Assembly (NCBI GenBank): GCA_029256185.1
Contig: JAQSYI010000013.1
Coordinates: forward strand, 124,001 to 188,000
Direction: 5' to 3'
DNA length: 64,000 bases
DNA from: Paenibacillaceae bacterium
Lineage (GTDB): Bacteria > Bacillota > Bacilli > Paenibacillales > NBRC-103111
Positions 9,103 to 18,214 of the stretch are shown here, in pieces; within the stretch, counting starts at the first letter, position 1; each line of letters starts with the position of its first letter. The notes beneath the pieces were generated by a model. That model was not told where the DNA came from, did not search any database, and saw only the letters and a program-made list of their open reading frames with translations. The translations under genes and the position numbers were made by a program.

Positions 9103-12100
9103 TTAGGCTGATTGTCTCACGCCGTCTTCGTCCACCTCATAACCATCCACCTTGGTGCTTTTGGCGAGGGTTCCGTCCGGGTAGAAGTAGTACCACTTGC
9201 TGTCGATCTGGAGCCAGGTCCCGGCGGCCATTACGCCGTCATCAAAGTAGAAGGTATCGCTGGCTCCGTTTGTTTCAATATCCTGCCAGCCTGTAGCGAG
9301 GATATGACCGGAATAATAACGCCAGTCTCCGCCCTCATCCTGGACCCAGCCGGTTCTCAACGTACCGTCGGTATGGAAGGTATACGGCGAGCCGTCAATC
9401 GTTTGAGCTCCGGTAAGAGCTTGTCCGTCCTTATAATAGAGGTATTGGCCGGCATCATTCAGAGACCAGCCCTGTGCGGTGGCCGGGTCAATCGTCAGCT
9501 TGATATAGCGGTACAAGATCATGCCTGTTTCGGCGCGGGTGGTGTTCCCCATGGGGTTGAAGCAATGGTTCTGGTCGCCGATCATGATCCCCGCCCGCTG
9601 CAGGGCATTCACTGCGTCCCGATAGATGCTGTCGATACCGGAGGCGTCAGCGAAAGCCGCTGCCTCCCGGCCAACCGGCAGCTTGTAGCCGGTGGCTCTG
9701 GCATAATTTTGCAGGATCAGGGCAATTTCTTGCCGGACAACAGGTTCATCCGGTGCGAATTGATCGTTGCCGATGCCTTGAATAATGCCCTTGCTGTACG
9801 CCCACTCGATGTAAGGGCGGAAGGGGCTTGCCGGGTCCACATCCGTGAATCGGTTGGACGTATAGCCGCTCATGTCTGCGCCGGACAGTCTGCCGAGGGC
9901 GGTTACCAGCATTCCCCGGGTCATGACGGCATCAGGGGCGAAGGTGGTGTCCGAGGTTCCTCCGAATAATCTCCGGCTGGTTACATAGTCGATGGATTGG
10001 CTGGCCCAATGACCGGCAATGTCCGTGAATGCGGCGGATGGAGCCATATAACCCACACCGTAGATGGAGAGATGGTCGGTGGGTATAATCAACCTGCCGC
10101 TGTTGGGGTCATAGCCGGAGCCCGGTACGGGAGTAATGTTGCCAAGTCCGTCCACATATACACCGACCAGATTGTATATCGCCTCTTCTAATGTTGGTCT
10201 ATAAGGGATGGATAGAATAGTGGTGCCGCCGAGATTGGAGATCAGGTTCTCACGGTCGTTCGCATCAAGTCTTATGTCAGAGAGGATATGAACGTTATAT
10301 GCCGACCGGACCTGGATAGTGCTCAACGGCTGCAGCAAGGGATTGATGGTCGGAGTAATCTGGATGCTCACCTCATCGCCGCTGCGCTCCCGGATCGTCC
10401 TGAGCGTGTTCAGGTCTATGGTAAAGTTGATTGGTCCGCCGGAAATTTCCAAGCTTCTAACCCCTGCGCTTATCAGACTGTCCAGGGTGTTTCTCGTCAA
10501 GTTTACTGTCAGGGCGGCGGCGCCCTCGGGCATATCAATCTCCAATCCTACCGAAATGCCGGAACCGTTACTTCCCTGTTCTGCTGCTTCGGCTTGCGCT
10601 TGGGCAATCGCTTCGGTTACAGCACTGTCCGGGAGGGAGAAGGTGGCCACACTGTTCCAAACAGTGGCGTTCGTTCCAGGAATGGTTGCCTTTACGGGCT
10701 CAATGGGTTTTTCCTTCTTGATAGATATAATAATGGGAGAGTCATCATCGATAGAGGCAGCGCTGCCACCACCTCCAGAGCCCCCACTGCCGCCGCCATC
10801 GCCACCATCGCCACCATCGCCACCATCGCCGCCGGTAGACTCAGCTGCTGTGGATGCTGCAACAGATGGACCGTCGATGGTCCATAGTCCGCGAGTATTC
10901 CCTGCCTGCACCTGGAAGCTGTAATTGGTGGAGGGGGAGAGTCCCGTCGCACGATAGGCTGTAACATCTCCCGCTACAGTGCCAATGAGATCCCCGTCCT
11001 TATAGATCCGGTAACCGCTAACCGCCTCGGCATCAACGGCGGCCGCCCACAGCAGGTCTACAGTCGCGGTGGTGGTTCCGGTGACAGTGAGCGTGCTTTC
11101 GGGAGGCCAGACTGGCGCCGCCTGTACAGTGACGGGCAGTGTGACGCTTGTGCTCGCCGCATCATCGAAGGTGAACGCTACCGTAATTATAGTGCTGCCG
11201 GCGGACAAGCCGGTTACGGTAACTGCACCGCTAGCATCAAGTACAGCGGGACTTGCTGAGGCGATCCGGTCATTTTCCACAGTGATGGTTGCACGGGAGG
11301 CTGCCTTCGTTCCTTGCCCCAGGTCAACGAAAAGACTTGCCGTACCGTCTTTGTCCATAGTCAGAGAAGCGGGGGCAACCGAGGGTGGTTGGCTGCTGCT
11401 GTTGTAATCGGTCAGAATCAGGTCAGCAATTAGAGCATGGCCGATCCTATTGGGGTGTGGATCAAGATTGAAGGCTGCCATATCCGTGTTAACAGGAGAA
11501 GCTCCTCCAACAAGGGAGGCCGCAAATGCAGAGTGGATATCAATAAGCGTATAGTTTGTGGAATCAGCATCAAAGGCCTGGTTCAAGGTGTGGATATAGC
11601 CTTCTGCAATGGCGCTTACGTCCAGGGTGCCAGCGCCATAGGGCAGGCGGATTCCCAGGTACGGGTTATAAACGTTGGTTACATAAATCCTGGCATCGGG
11701 CATAAAGGTTTTCAATTTATTGATGATTCCGTCGAAATTCGCAGAGAAGGAGGAAGCGAGGGCTTCGACAGCGGGATTGTTCTTCCAGCCGGTGCCGTCG
11801 TCTGCATTCAGCTGCGCCAGAATTTGCGCAAGTCCAATCGGGTTCGTATTCTGCAATTCCCTTAACTTGTCTGGAATCTGATCAATGGTGCAGCCAAGCT
11901 TGCTGGATAGTATGCCCAACAGCGGTCCCAGCACATCGTTGGACCCGATGCTGAGTGTCACGACCTTGGTGTCCAATAATGGAGAGGGACCTTCCGGCAC
12001 TGGGGAGCTTAAGATTTGCAGAAGCGTCGAGCTGTTCAGGCCGTCAATCGCTACTGCTTGGCTAAGTCCCCCCACAGCATTCCCGACAATAGACACATAG

Positions 12101-13620
12101 GCGTCATCCGGAATAACTCCCGGTGTATAGCCTGGCAGACCATACCCGCTGGCAATGCTGTCGCCAAAAGCAAAATAGAATAGCGGGGCAGTGTCTATTA
12201 CGTGAATGACAAGCTCCGGATTCAGATTCGGGGTATTGTAATCGAAGACGAGATATGCTTGATCTATAGGCAGGGTATTCAAGAACTCCTGTTTAATTGT
12301 AACGATATCATCGGCCACGGTGTAGTCGGCGCCCGGCGTAAGCGCAGCTCCGTCGTACATTACGCCCTGAAAAGTGTGGATGCCATCTGACTTGGTAATC
12401 ATCAGGTCCGCAGGTGAGTACTTGTTATACAAGGCCATTGCCGGAGTGATGAAGGTATCAGACACCCTCAGCGGGATGGTTGAATAATTGCTTGCATAGT
12501 CGGTCATCCTGTCGCCGTTGTACTGCTCGGAGAACACCAGCAGACTGTAGACTCCCTCCTCAAGCCCGGATGGGATTGTGACCGGGGTGGTGCCGTCGAT
12601 GTCGCCGGAGCCAGCTATCGCTCTTAGTCTGCCGTAATAGAGGGGGGAGCCGTGCTCATCCGCCAGAATGGCAGAGACATATTCATTGGCGCCGCTCGTG
12701 GCTGCCCAATAAGCAATCGGCACGATGCCGCCGCTTGTCGTCACAGAAGCATTCGCAGTACCCGATGCATCCGTTGCGTAAAACCATCTGCTGTTGTCCT
12801 TAAGCGTCAGCTTCCAATCGGCGGGAGCTCCGGCAGGGATCGCCGTCATTGCCTGATCCATCCCGGCGGCTGACTTGCCGCCTTCCGAGGCAGATGCGAA
12901 CAGGACGGAGGACAGATTCAAATTAAATGCAGGGCGAACCGCGATGCTGTTGTCGGTCACGTCAGCGGAGCTGACAGCGCCCTGGGAATTGACCAGGAGC
13001 GTGCGGTCCGAAGCAGAAGCATCCGGCGAGCGGAGATGCCACGAGGCTCCTGTTGCCCGAGCGTCATCCGCCGAAAAGCCGTAGCTGCTGTTAACAGCCT
13101 CGGCGTACGACAGGCTGAACAGATGATCGGCATTCAACCCGGATGGGCCTGCATGATCCTGGCTGGCATCCGCTTTCGTCGTCCTAAGGACGGCATTTTG
13201 CTCCGATGAGGTAAAGCTGTTGGCATAGAGGCTTGTGTTCGAGTAATGCTGCAGAGCGCTTCCCTGGTAGTCCGTGCCGGAGCCTTCACCTTGGAACGCG
13301 CTTGTTCCGAGGGAGGCCTCCGACATGAGAAACAGGCCCTTGCCGGAATAGGGACGGTTGTCATTATCTCCCCAGGAATCACCATTCTTACTGGTGGACA
13401 ATACCCGCCAATCGATGGGGAATCCGCCATAGGTTCCGTAATAAACCGTATTCGTTACACCGCCTGTAATGCCGAAGCTGTTGGCAGCGTCCAGGCGGAT
13501 GGCGCCGCCGGAGTCAGTCCCGTTGGCTGCGCTTGCGGGAGGGGCTCCCAATGGCAGCGCGGACAATACCATCACTGCTGCCAGCAGCAGGCTCCATGCC
13601 CGTTTTCCAATGATTTTCAC
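9103..13620 (-). CDS. SLH-anchored multidomain protein with SGNH/GDSL hydrolase and wall-binding repeats
   Basis: 1505 residues from GTG 13620, which has AAGGAGG 9 nt upstream; a longer in-frame ATG at 13653 would start at the transcription start and is rejected. After the signal peptide come a DUF6273-like region (about 60-240), an X2-like module (about 390-478), an SGNH esterase domain (about 480-738: FGDS with S488, SIGSND with N561, LDPHPNRIGH with D720 and H722), an Ig-like and an Fn3 module (about 745-925), a GGD linker, a module similar to that before SLH in the neighbour, three SLH motifs (about 1198-1374) and C-terminal YYF/TGW wall-binding repeats (about 1384-1505). It may deacylate a wall or capsule polymer. 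Having SLH and choline-binding-like repeats together is unusual. Confidence 0.9.
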   Translation of the reverse strand: MKIIGKRAWSLLLAAVMVLSALPLGAPPASAANGTDSGGAIRLDAANSFGITGGVTNTVYYGTYGGFPIDWRVLSTSKNGDSWGDNDNRPYSGKGLFLMSEASLGTSAFQGEGSGTDYQGSALQHYSNTSLYANSFTSSEQNAVLRTTKADASQDHAGPSGLNADHLFSLSYAEAVNSSYGFSADDARATGASWHLRSPDASASDRTLLVNSQGAVSSADVTDNSIAVRPAFNLNLSSVLFASASEGGKSAAGMDQAMTAIPAGAPADWKLTLKDNSRWFYATDASGTANASVTTSGGIVPIAYWAATSGANEYVSAILADEHGSPLYYGRLRAIAGSGDIDGTTPVTIPSGLEEGVYSLLVFSEQYNGDRMTDYASNYSTIPLRVSDTFITPAMALYNKYSPADLMITKSDGIHTFQGVMYDGAALTPGADYTVADDIVTIKQEFLNTLPIDQAYLVFDYNTPNLNPELVIHVIDTAPLFYFAFGDSIASGYGLPGYTPGVIPDDAYVSIVGNAVGGLSQAVAIDGLNSSTLLQILSSPVPEGPSPLLDTKVVTLSIGSNDVLGPLLGILSSKLGCTIDQIPDKLRELQNTNPIGLAQILAQLNADDGTGWKNNPAVEALASSFSANFDGIINKLKTFMPDARIYVTNVYNPYLGIRLPYGAGTLDVSAIAEGYIHTLNQAFDADSTNYTLIDIHSAFAASLVGGASPVNTDMAAFNLDPHPNRIGHALIADLILTDYNSSSQPPSVAPASLTMDKDGTASLFVDLGQGTKAASRATITVENDRIASASPAVLDASGAVTVTGLSAGSTIITVAFTFDDAASTSVTLPVTVQAAPVWPPESTLTVTGTTTATVDLLWAAAVDAEAVSGYRIYKDGDLIGTVAGDVTAYRATGLSPSTNYSFQVQAGNTRGLWTIDGPSVAASTAAESTGGDGGDGGDGGDGGGSGGSGGGGSAASIDDDSPIIISIKKEKPIEPVKATIPGTNATVWNSVATFSLPDSAVTEAIAQAQAEAAEQGSNGSGISVGLEIDMPEGAAALTVNLTRNTLDSLISAGVRSLEISGGPINFTIDLNTLRTIRERSGDEVSIQITPTINPLLQPLSTIQVRSAYNVHILSDIRLDANDRENLISNLGGTTILSIPYRPTLEEAIYNLVGVYVDGLGNITPVPGSGYDPNSGRLIIPTDHLSIYGVGYMAPSAAFTDIAGHWASQSIDYVTSRRLFGGTSDTTFAPDAVMTRGMLVTALGRLSGADMSGYTSNRFTDVDPASPFRPYIEWAYSKGIIQGIGNDQFAPDEPVVRQEIALILQNYARATGYKLPVGREAAAFADASGIDSIYRDAVNALQRAGIMIGDQNHCFNPMGNTTRAETGMILYRYIKLTIDPATAQGWSLNDAGQYLYYKDGQALTGAQTIDGSPYTFHTDGTLRTGWVQDEGGDWRYYSGHILATGWQDIETNGASDTFYFDDGVMAAGTWLQIDSKWYYFYPDGTLAKSTKVDGYEVDEDGVRQSA

Positions 13621-13658
13621 TTTGTCATGCCTCCTTGAATATGTGTCATACACCCCCG

Positions 13659-13726
13659 ATTATATAGGAATGAATTTCCTCAAAACGGCGAATGGCGAAC
13701 TTGACAGCTCTTTTGCCGAAATTGAC
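13659..13726 (-). promoter_or_regulatory. LytTR-type paired direct repeat and promoter of the SLH/SGNH gene
   Basis: Read on the minus strand: GTCAATTTCGGCA (13726-13714) and GTCAAGTTCGCCA (13705-13693), 21 bp start to start, then six bases, a poor -35 (GTTTTG, 13686-13681), a 16-bp spacer and a perfect -10 (TATAAT, 13664-13659). Motif, repeat spacing and distance to the promoter all match the site at 5415-5482. Transcription would start near 13652, about 32 nt before the GTG. The same repeat lies 18 bp from a candidate promoter facing the serine hydrolase gene, so it may act both ways. Confidence 0.72.
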
Positions 13727-13744
13727 AGCATAAGAAGGCATTGC

Positions 13745-13771
13745 TTGACAACAACTTGATTCTACTATAGC
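13745..13771 (+). promoter_or_regulatory. Candidate promoter of the serine hydrolase gene
   Basis: TTGACA (13745-13750) is a consensus -35. TATAGC (13766-13771) follows after a short 15-bp spacer. It lies 39 nt before the chosen GTG start. The spacer is shorter than usual, so the -10 assignment is uncertain. Confidence 0.35.
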
Positions 13772-13809
13772 ATGCATTTGAACAATGTTCAGCTTTGGGG
13801 GGCGTTCCG

Positions 13810-15309
13810 GTGAAATCGGATAAAATCAAGACAAATATCATTATGAAAAGGGCAATGTTTGCCGGAATAATTGGTGTTCTTCTCTCTTTTGGCTGTCCTT
13901 ACGTCACGGCACTCGCAGAACATTACGATACTATCGATTCCTATCTTGAGGGACACATGAAGCAGGCGGCAATACCGAATCTTTCACTTGGTATTATCAA
14001 GGATGGAAAAATCGTTTATTTGCAGTCGTATGGCAAGGGGGCACGAGGGGTATCGGGTGCTAAGAATGATCTGTATGCAATCGGCTCAGTGAGTAAAACA
14101 TTCACTGCACTTGCAGCGCGGCAATTAATGGCGAGTGGCTCAATTGATGAGAACGCTTCCGTTTCTAACTATATTCCCGAATTTCAATCCGAATACATGG
14201 GGAAAGCAGAGACTATCACCGTCGGACAATTACTCAGTCATACCAGCGGCATTTCGCAATCGGCTGGTGGCGCGCCTTACATCTATAACGCAGAGTATTC
14301 CTTGGAGGACGTTGTCGGCAAGTCGTTGCACATCACTCTGGCGCATCGTCCCGGCGCTTTGTATGAATACTCAAACTTGAACTACCTGATACTCGGTCGA
14401 TTGGTCGAAATTGCATCCGGACAAACATACATAGAATATGTAAAGGAGAGGATTCTTGCACCTCTCGGGATGACCAATACCTTTCCGAGTATTTCTGAAT
14501 TACAAGGGAAGACATACATGCAGTCATATCTGCCGTTTTATGGGGGTTCTTTACCTGTATCGTATTCATTTCCGGAAGGCATCTCGCCTGCCGGCGGATT
14601 TTTCTCGACTGCGGAGGATTTATGCAGATGGATGATCTTATATCAGCAAGGCGGGTATATTAATGGTCATTCACTGATTAGCAATAATGCGGTTTCCTCT
14701 AAGGAATTGGCGGACAACGATTGGTGCTATAACATTTTCTGGACAGCAGTCAAAAAGGCAGATACGCAAACTGTATTGCATAACGGTTCCTTGCCGGGAT
14801 ATTCCTCCTCCGTTCTGATGGATCCTGCATCCGGGTATGGTGTTGTGGTTCTGGTCAATACCTTCGATCAAGCAGGGGTATTTTCATCCGCTCCGACACC
14901 GTGGATTCTGACCGAAGGGATTGTGGCCTTCTTAAAAACAGGGGATTTTCCGGAGCAGCACGCGGCAGGCTGGAACTATACGCTGCTCTTATGGTTCGCA
15001 GTTTTAATTCTTGGCATGGCTGCATTTGCGGTTTTTGTTGTGCAGCGTGAGGTCCGGAGTGCCGGCAGGAGGAAAGGAATCCCGAGAATAATAGCCTGGG
15101 CAGCGGTATATTTCGCAGCTCCTGCTCTGTGGCTTATCCTTGTACCTTTGGTGAACGATTGCAGTTGGGAATGGCTACTTGTATCCAACCCAAACGTAAA
15201 TCTCAGCATTTTATTTATTATGGCCGTGTTGATACTTACCGGAATTGGTAAGGGCATCGTTATGCTGATAAAATTCCTCTCCCCGCCTGTAAAAAGCGTC
15301 CCCGAATAA
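13810..15309 (+). CDS. Beta-lactamase-family serine hydrolase with C-terminal membrane segments
   Basis: 499 residues from GTG 13810, which has a GGGGGG tract 7 nt upstream; TTG 13795 and ATG 13843 are in-frame alternatives. A signal peptide or anchor (about 12-36) is followed by a class C/penicillin-binding-like catalytic domain with S93-V-S-K96, Y187-S-N189 and H324-N-G326 in place of KTG. The last about 110 residues contain three membrane segments. Such proteins are usually peptidases or esterases acting on wall peptides rather than true beta-lactamases. It lies between the SLH/SGNH gene and the kinase 2/LytTR 2 pair, and may belong to the same surface-remodelling set. The gene looks richer in A and T than the SLH genes to its left. 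Confidence 0.85.
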   Translation: MKSDKIKTNIIMKRAMFAGIIGVLLSFGCPYVTALAEHYDTIDSYLEGHMKQAAIPNLSLGIIKDGKIVYLQSYGKGARGVSGAKNDLYAIGSVSKTFTALAARQLMASGSIDENASVSNYIPEFQSEYMGKAETITVGQLLSHTSGISQSAGGAPYIYNAEYSLEDVVGKSLHITLAHRPGALYEYSNLNYLILGRLVEIASGQTYIEYVKERILAPLGMTNTFPSISELQGKTYMQSYLPFYGGSLPVSYSFPEGISPAGGFFSTAEDLCRWMILYQQGGYINGHSLISNNAVSSKELADNDWCYNIFWTAVKKADTQTVLHNGSLPGYSSSVLMDPASGYGVVVLVNTFDQAGVFSSAPTPWILTEGIVAFLKTGDFPEQHAAGWNYTLLLWFAVLILGMAAFAVFVVQREVRSAGRRKGIPRIIAWAAVYFAAPALWLILVPLVNDCSWEWLLVSNPNVNLSILFIMAVLILTGIGKGIVMLIKFLSPPVKSVPE

Positions 15310-15328
15310 GAGGTGCTGCAGGGGGATT

Positions 15329-16600
15329 TTATGCAGTAGCCTGAAATATGAACCAGCCGTCCTTGACGGAAAACTGGAATACGCCGCCATGCTTTTCCAC
15401 AACATGAGCCATGCTTTTTGTGCCAAAGCCATGCCCCTGTTCTTCTGATACAGGCAGACCCTGCTGGAATAGGGGGTCTGTCTGACAGCTGTTGCGGATG
15501 TCAATGCACAGCTTGTTATTCTTGGCATACACACGCAGCTTGATATGGCGTTCATTGGGGTCTATTATTTTTTGGCAGGATTGTATGGCGTTTTCCAAGC
15601 CGTTTGACAAGAGCGAACAAAGCTCGGTATCGCTGAAGGGAAGGACGTCGGGCAGCCTCGCATCTATCGTCAACAGGATGCCCGATTGTTTGGCCTTGGC
15701 GGCGAAGGCGGACAAAATCAGGTTGACGGTTTCATTCTCGCAATAGCGCATGGGAGTGATGGCGTCCATGTCGGATTGGGCAGTCCGCAGGTACTCCCTG
15801 AGCTCCTCTATATGTTCCTTCGAGGCCAGCCCCTGCAGAAGAGCGAAGTGGTGACGCATATCATGCCGATAGGCCGCGGCATTCTGCTGCATCTGCCGCA
15901 GCGAAGCAAATTCTGTCTGCGCCAGCCGAAACTGCGTATCCAGCATATCCCGCTCTCTTTGGATGGTTGCCTGTTTTTGCGTTTCGGCATAGTACAGGAG
16001 GACAAATAGAAAATAGAAAACAGATACGGTTGAGGGCATGAACTGCACCGCCCATTCAGTACCTCTGTAAAGCACATCGGTGTAGATGGTGGTAACATAG
16101 TCGAATATATAGTAAAAAAGCGGCATCGCGCCTAAAAACAAGCAGGATCTGACGGATTTCTGCATAAACTGCCGGATCGACTCAGCCACATATCTTTTCA
16201 GAAAATAATAGGACAGAAACACCGCCCCCATATAAAAAAGGTGGTCTGCCAGTCTGCTGCCAAAGGCGGCTCCCGCAAGAAAACCGACCCAGCGCGGCGC
16301 TTGACAGCACAGATAACCGGCTAGCACACTGACAGCGGATATGAGCCACGGACGCTTATAGTAGAGGGAAAGTATAACGATCAGCGGCAGGTGAGTGATC
16401 AGCGGATACAGCTTGAATGTCCAATCCAATCCCCAAAACCACCAGCAAGCGGATTGAATGAAGAGAAAAAATGCGCAGAGGAAACCAAGGCTAAGCCTGT
16501 TTTTTTGCGTAGGCGCTATTCCTGCGAAGAGAACCGACACCGCCATGCCAAAGATTAGAGAAAATCCAAATTGCATAAGTCCGATCAAGGCTACTATCAT
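15329..16600 (-). CDS. AgrC-like membrane sensor histidine kinase 2
   Basis: 423 residues. Six or so membrane segments fill about 1-205, with no large extracellular domain, then a coiled coil (about 205-240), the phosphorylation motif YRHDMRHHF with H246, and a GHKL ATPase domain with N-box SNGLENA (332-338) and G-box GHGFGTKSM (389-397). This layout matches kinases that sense peptides or membrane signals and pass phosphate to LytTR regulators. It follows the LytTR 2 gene by 24 nt on the same strand and ends 19 nt from the convergent serine hydrolase gene without a visible terminator. The start at ATG 16600 has GGGG about 10 nt upstream. Confidence 0.9.
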   Translation of the reverse strand: MIVALIGLMQFGFSLIFGMAVSVLFAGIAPTQKNRLSLGFLCAFFLFIQSACWWFWGLDWTFKLYPLITHLPLIVILSLYYKRPWLISAVSVLAGYLCCQAPRWVGFLAGAAFGSRLADHLFYMGAVFLSYYFLKRYVAESIRQFMQKSVRSCLFLGAMPLFYYIFDYVTTIYTDVLYRGTEWAVQFMPSTVSVFYFLFVLLYYAETQKQATIQRERDMLDTQFRLAQTEFASLRQMQQNAAAYRHDMRHHFALLQGLASKEHIEELREYLRTAQSDMDAITPMRYCENETVNLILSAFAAKAKQSGILLTIDARLPDVLPFSDTELCSLLSNGLENAIQSCQKIIDPNERHIKLRVYAKNNKLCIDIRNSCQTDPLFQQGLPVSEEQGHGFGTKSMAHVVEKHGGVFQFSVKDGWFIFQATA

Positions 16601-16624
16601 TCCAAAGCGTCCCCGTCCATTAGA

Positions 16625-17350
16625 TTACTCCCCCTCCATTTGATAATTCAGATATTGCTGCTTCATCTCCCTTGCCTTACCCTGTGCGACAGGAACAGAC
16701 GAAAGGGTCTGTAAGGTTATCCGATGATTTTCAATGCTGTCCACAACCTGCATGTTCACAAGATAGGAGCGGTGCGGTTTCATAAAACACCCAAATTTCA
16801 GAAGAGCATCGCAGGCGGAGGAAAACGGCTCTGTACATTCGATGACCTTGCCGGAGCGCAGATGATACAGCACATTTCTGCCGATGACCTCAGCAAAAGC
16901 CAGATTGGCAATGAGTATTCTTTGAATTCCTTCATTGCTCTTTACAATAACCGCATCCTCCTCCTTTTCCGCTTCTATATGTTCGAGCATTTCGTCAAAG
17001 GTGAAGAACAGTTTTTCTTGGGATACCGGCTTTAATACATAGTTGATGGCTTTCACCGAATAGCTTTCCAATGCAAATTCAGGCGATGAGGTAAAGAACA
17101 AAATTGGCGCCGCTTTGTCAAAAACACGAATTTCCTTGGCAACATCAATACCAGTAAAGCCCGGCATAATAATGTCCAGACAATATATATCAAACCGCTT
17201 GCCATTTTCCAAGGCTGAAATCAACTCAAATCCGTTCGGGAAGAGGGCATATTCACAGCTAAGATTTTTTGATGCCCGATACAGGTTAATGAGCTGAGCC
17301 ATATTGGACAGCTCGTCAATATTGTCATCACAGACCGCAATCTGCAGCAT
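16625..17350 (-). CDS. LytTR-type response regulator 2
   Basis: 241 residues. Receiver domain with D8-D9, phospho-acceptor D59 in YCLDIIMP and K107 in YVLKPVS; the C-terminal LytTR domain contains CFMKPHRSYLVNM. GGAG lies about 8 nt before the ATG. It is the first gene of a regulator-kinase pair, and is divergent from the lemA operon across a 228-nt gap that holds a 21-bp-spaced direct repeat unlike that of system 1. It is therefore probably autoregulatory, with the lemA/giant-protein operon as main target. Confidence 0.92.
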   Translation of the reverse strand: MLQIAVCDDNIDELSNMAQLINLYRASKNLSCEYALFPNGFELISALENGKRFDIYCLDIIMPGFTGIDVAKEIRVFDKAAPILFFTSSPEFALESYSVKAINYVLKPVSQEKLFFTFDEMLEHIEAEKEEDAVIVKSNEGIQRILIANLAFAEVIGRNVLYHLRSGKVIECTEPFSSACDALLKFGCFMKPHRSYLVNMQVVDSIENHRITLQTLSSVPVAQGKAREMKQQYLNYQMEGE

Positions 17351-17388
17351 AAGCCCGCTCCATTTCTCTATTTCTTCAAGCTAAGTTT

Positions 17389-17445
17389 ACCATGAAACCT
17401 GAACCTGCAAAACCATGATTCATGTCGAAAAAACCATGTTTCATG
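17389..17445. promoter_or_regulatory. Second 21-bp-spaced direct repeat, candidate LytTR 2 operator
   Basis: AACCATGATTCATG (17411-17424) and AACCATGTTTCATG (17432-17445) differ at one base and start exactly 21 bp apart; a weaker third copy, ACCATGAAACCTG, begins at 17389, 23 bp before the second copy's matching base. Each full copy is itself nearly palindromic (CATGANTCATG). The repeats sit between the divergent LytTR 2 gene and the lemA gene, the expected place for a shared operator. I see no strong promoter on either side, which fits activator dependence. Confidence 0.65.
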
Positions 17446-17578
17446 CAGCGGACGGTTTTTTCGCAGAAATTCTGATAGGTTGAAGAGGTGAAACATAATT
17501 TCCATGTGATAAAGAAGGAATAACACTAATAAGCGTGGGAAACCCGAATATTGAATAGGAACGAGGAGGTATGAAACG

Positions 17579-18214
17579 ATGCTGCCAACCTTCATCGCAA
17601 TCATCGCAATTGCTGCGGTCGCTGTTCTATGGATGATCTCCACGCATCGCAGATTGGCCGTGCATGATGAGCATATCGGCAGTGCCATGAGCCAGATCGG
17701 GGTGCAGCTGTCAGGCCGCATGGATGCGTTGATGGCTCTTCTGGAGTTAACCAAAAACTGCGCTGAGCAGGAGAGTGAAATATGGATTGCGGCAATCCAA
17801 TCAAGAAGAAGCACGATTACGGCAAAATCAACACCGAATGACGTGCTGCGCCAGGAGGCAGTTATTGCCACATCCTTGGGCTGGATTGCCATGGTAACGG
17901 AGCGATGCCCCGAATTAAAGGCGAACCAAGCTTATAAGAAAACTATGGATTCGGTGCAAGCCTTTGAAAACATGGTCCGCATCAGCCGCCTGATTTACAA
18001 CGATAGCGTGATGAAGCTGAACCGAGAAATCCGCATGTTCCCGGTCTCCATGATTGCCGGGATGCTGGGCTTTCGCCAAAGAGACTATCTGGAGGAGCAG
18101 GAAACCCGGGCAGAGGCTATTTTGCAGGCAGTTCGGGAGATGGTTCGAGGCAACGGACAACAGAAACCGGAACAAAGCAATCAATCTATCAAAATGGAGG
18201 AATTGAGAACATGA
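17579..18214 (+). CDS. LemA family membrane protein
   Basis: 211 residues. One N-terminal membrane segment (about 3-20) is followed by a long helical region. The family signature is clear: YNDSVMKLNREIRMFPVSMIAGMLGF (split here as YNDSVMKLNREI and RMFPVSMIAGMLGF), about residues 140-165. LemA proteins are inner-membrane proteins of unclear biochemical role, often next to membrane proteases or signalling genes. AGGAGG lies 9 nt before ATG 17579. Its stop codon overlaps the start of the giant SLH gene (ATGA), so the two are translationally coupled and probably act together in export or anchoring of that protein. Confidence 0.85.
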   Translation: MLPTFIAIIAIAAVAVLWMISTHRRLAVHDEHIGSAMSQIGVQLSGRMDALMALLELTKNCAEQESEIWIAAIQSRRSTITAKSTPNDVLRQEAVIATSLGWIAMVTERCPELKANQAYKKTMDSVQAFENMVRISRLIYNDSVMKLNREIRMFPVSMIAGMLGFRQRDYLEEQETRAEAILQAVREMVRGNGQQKPEQSNQSIKMEELRT

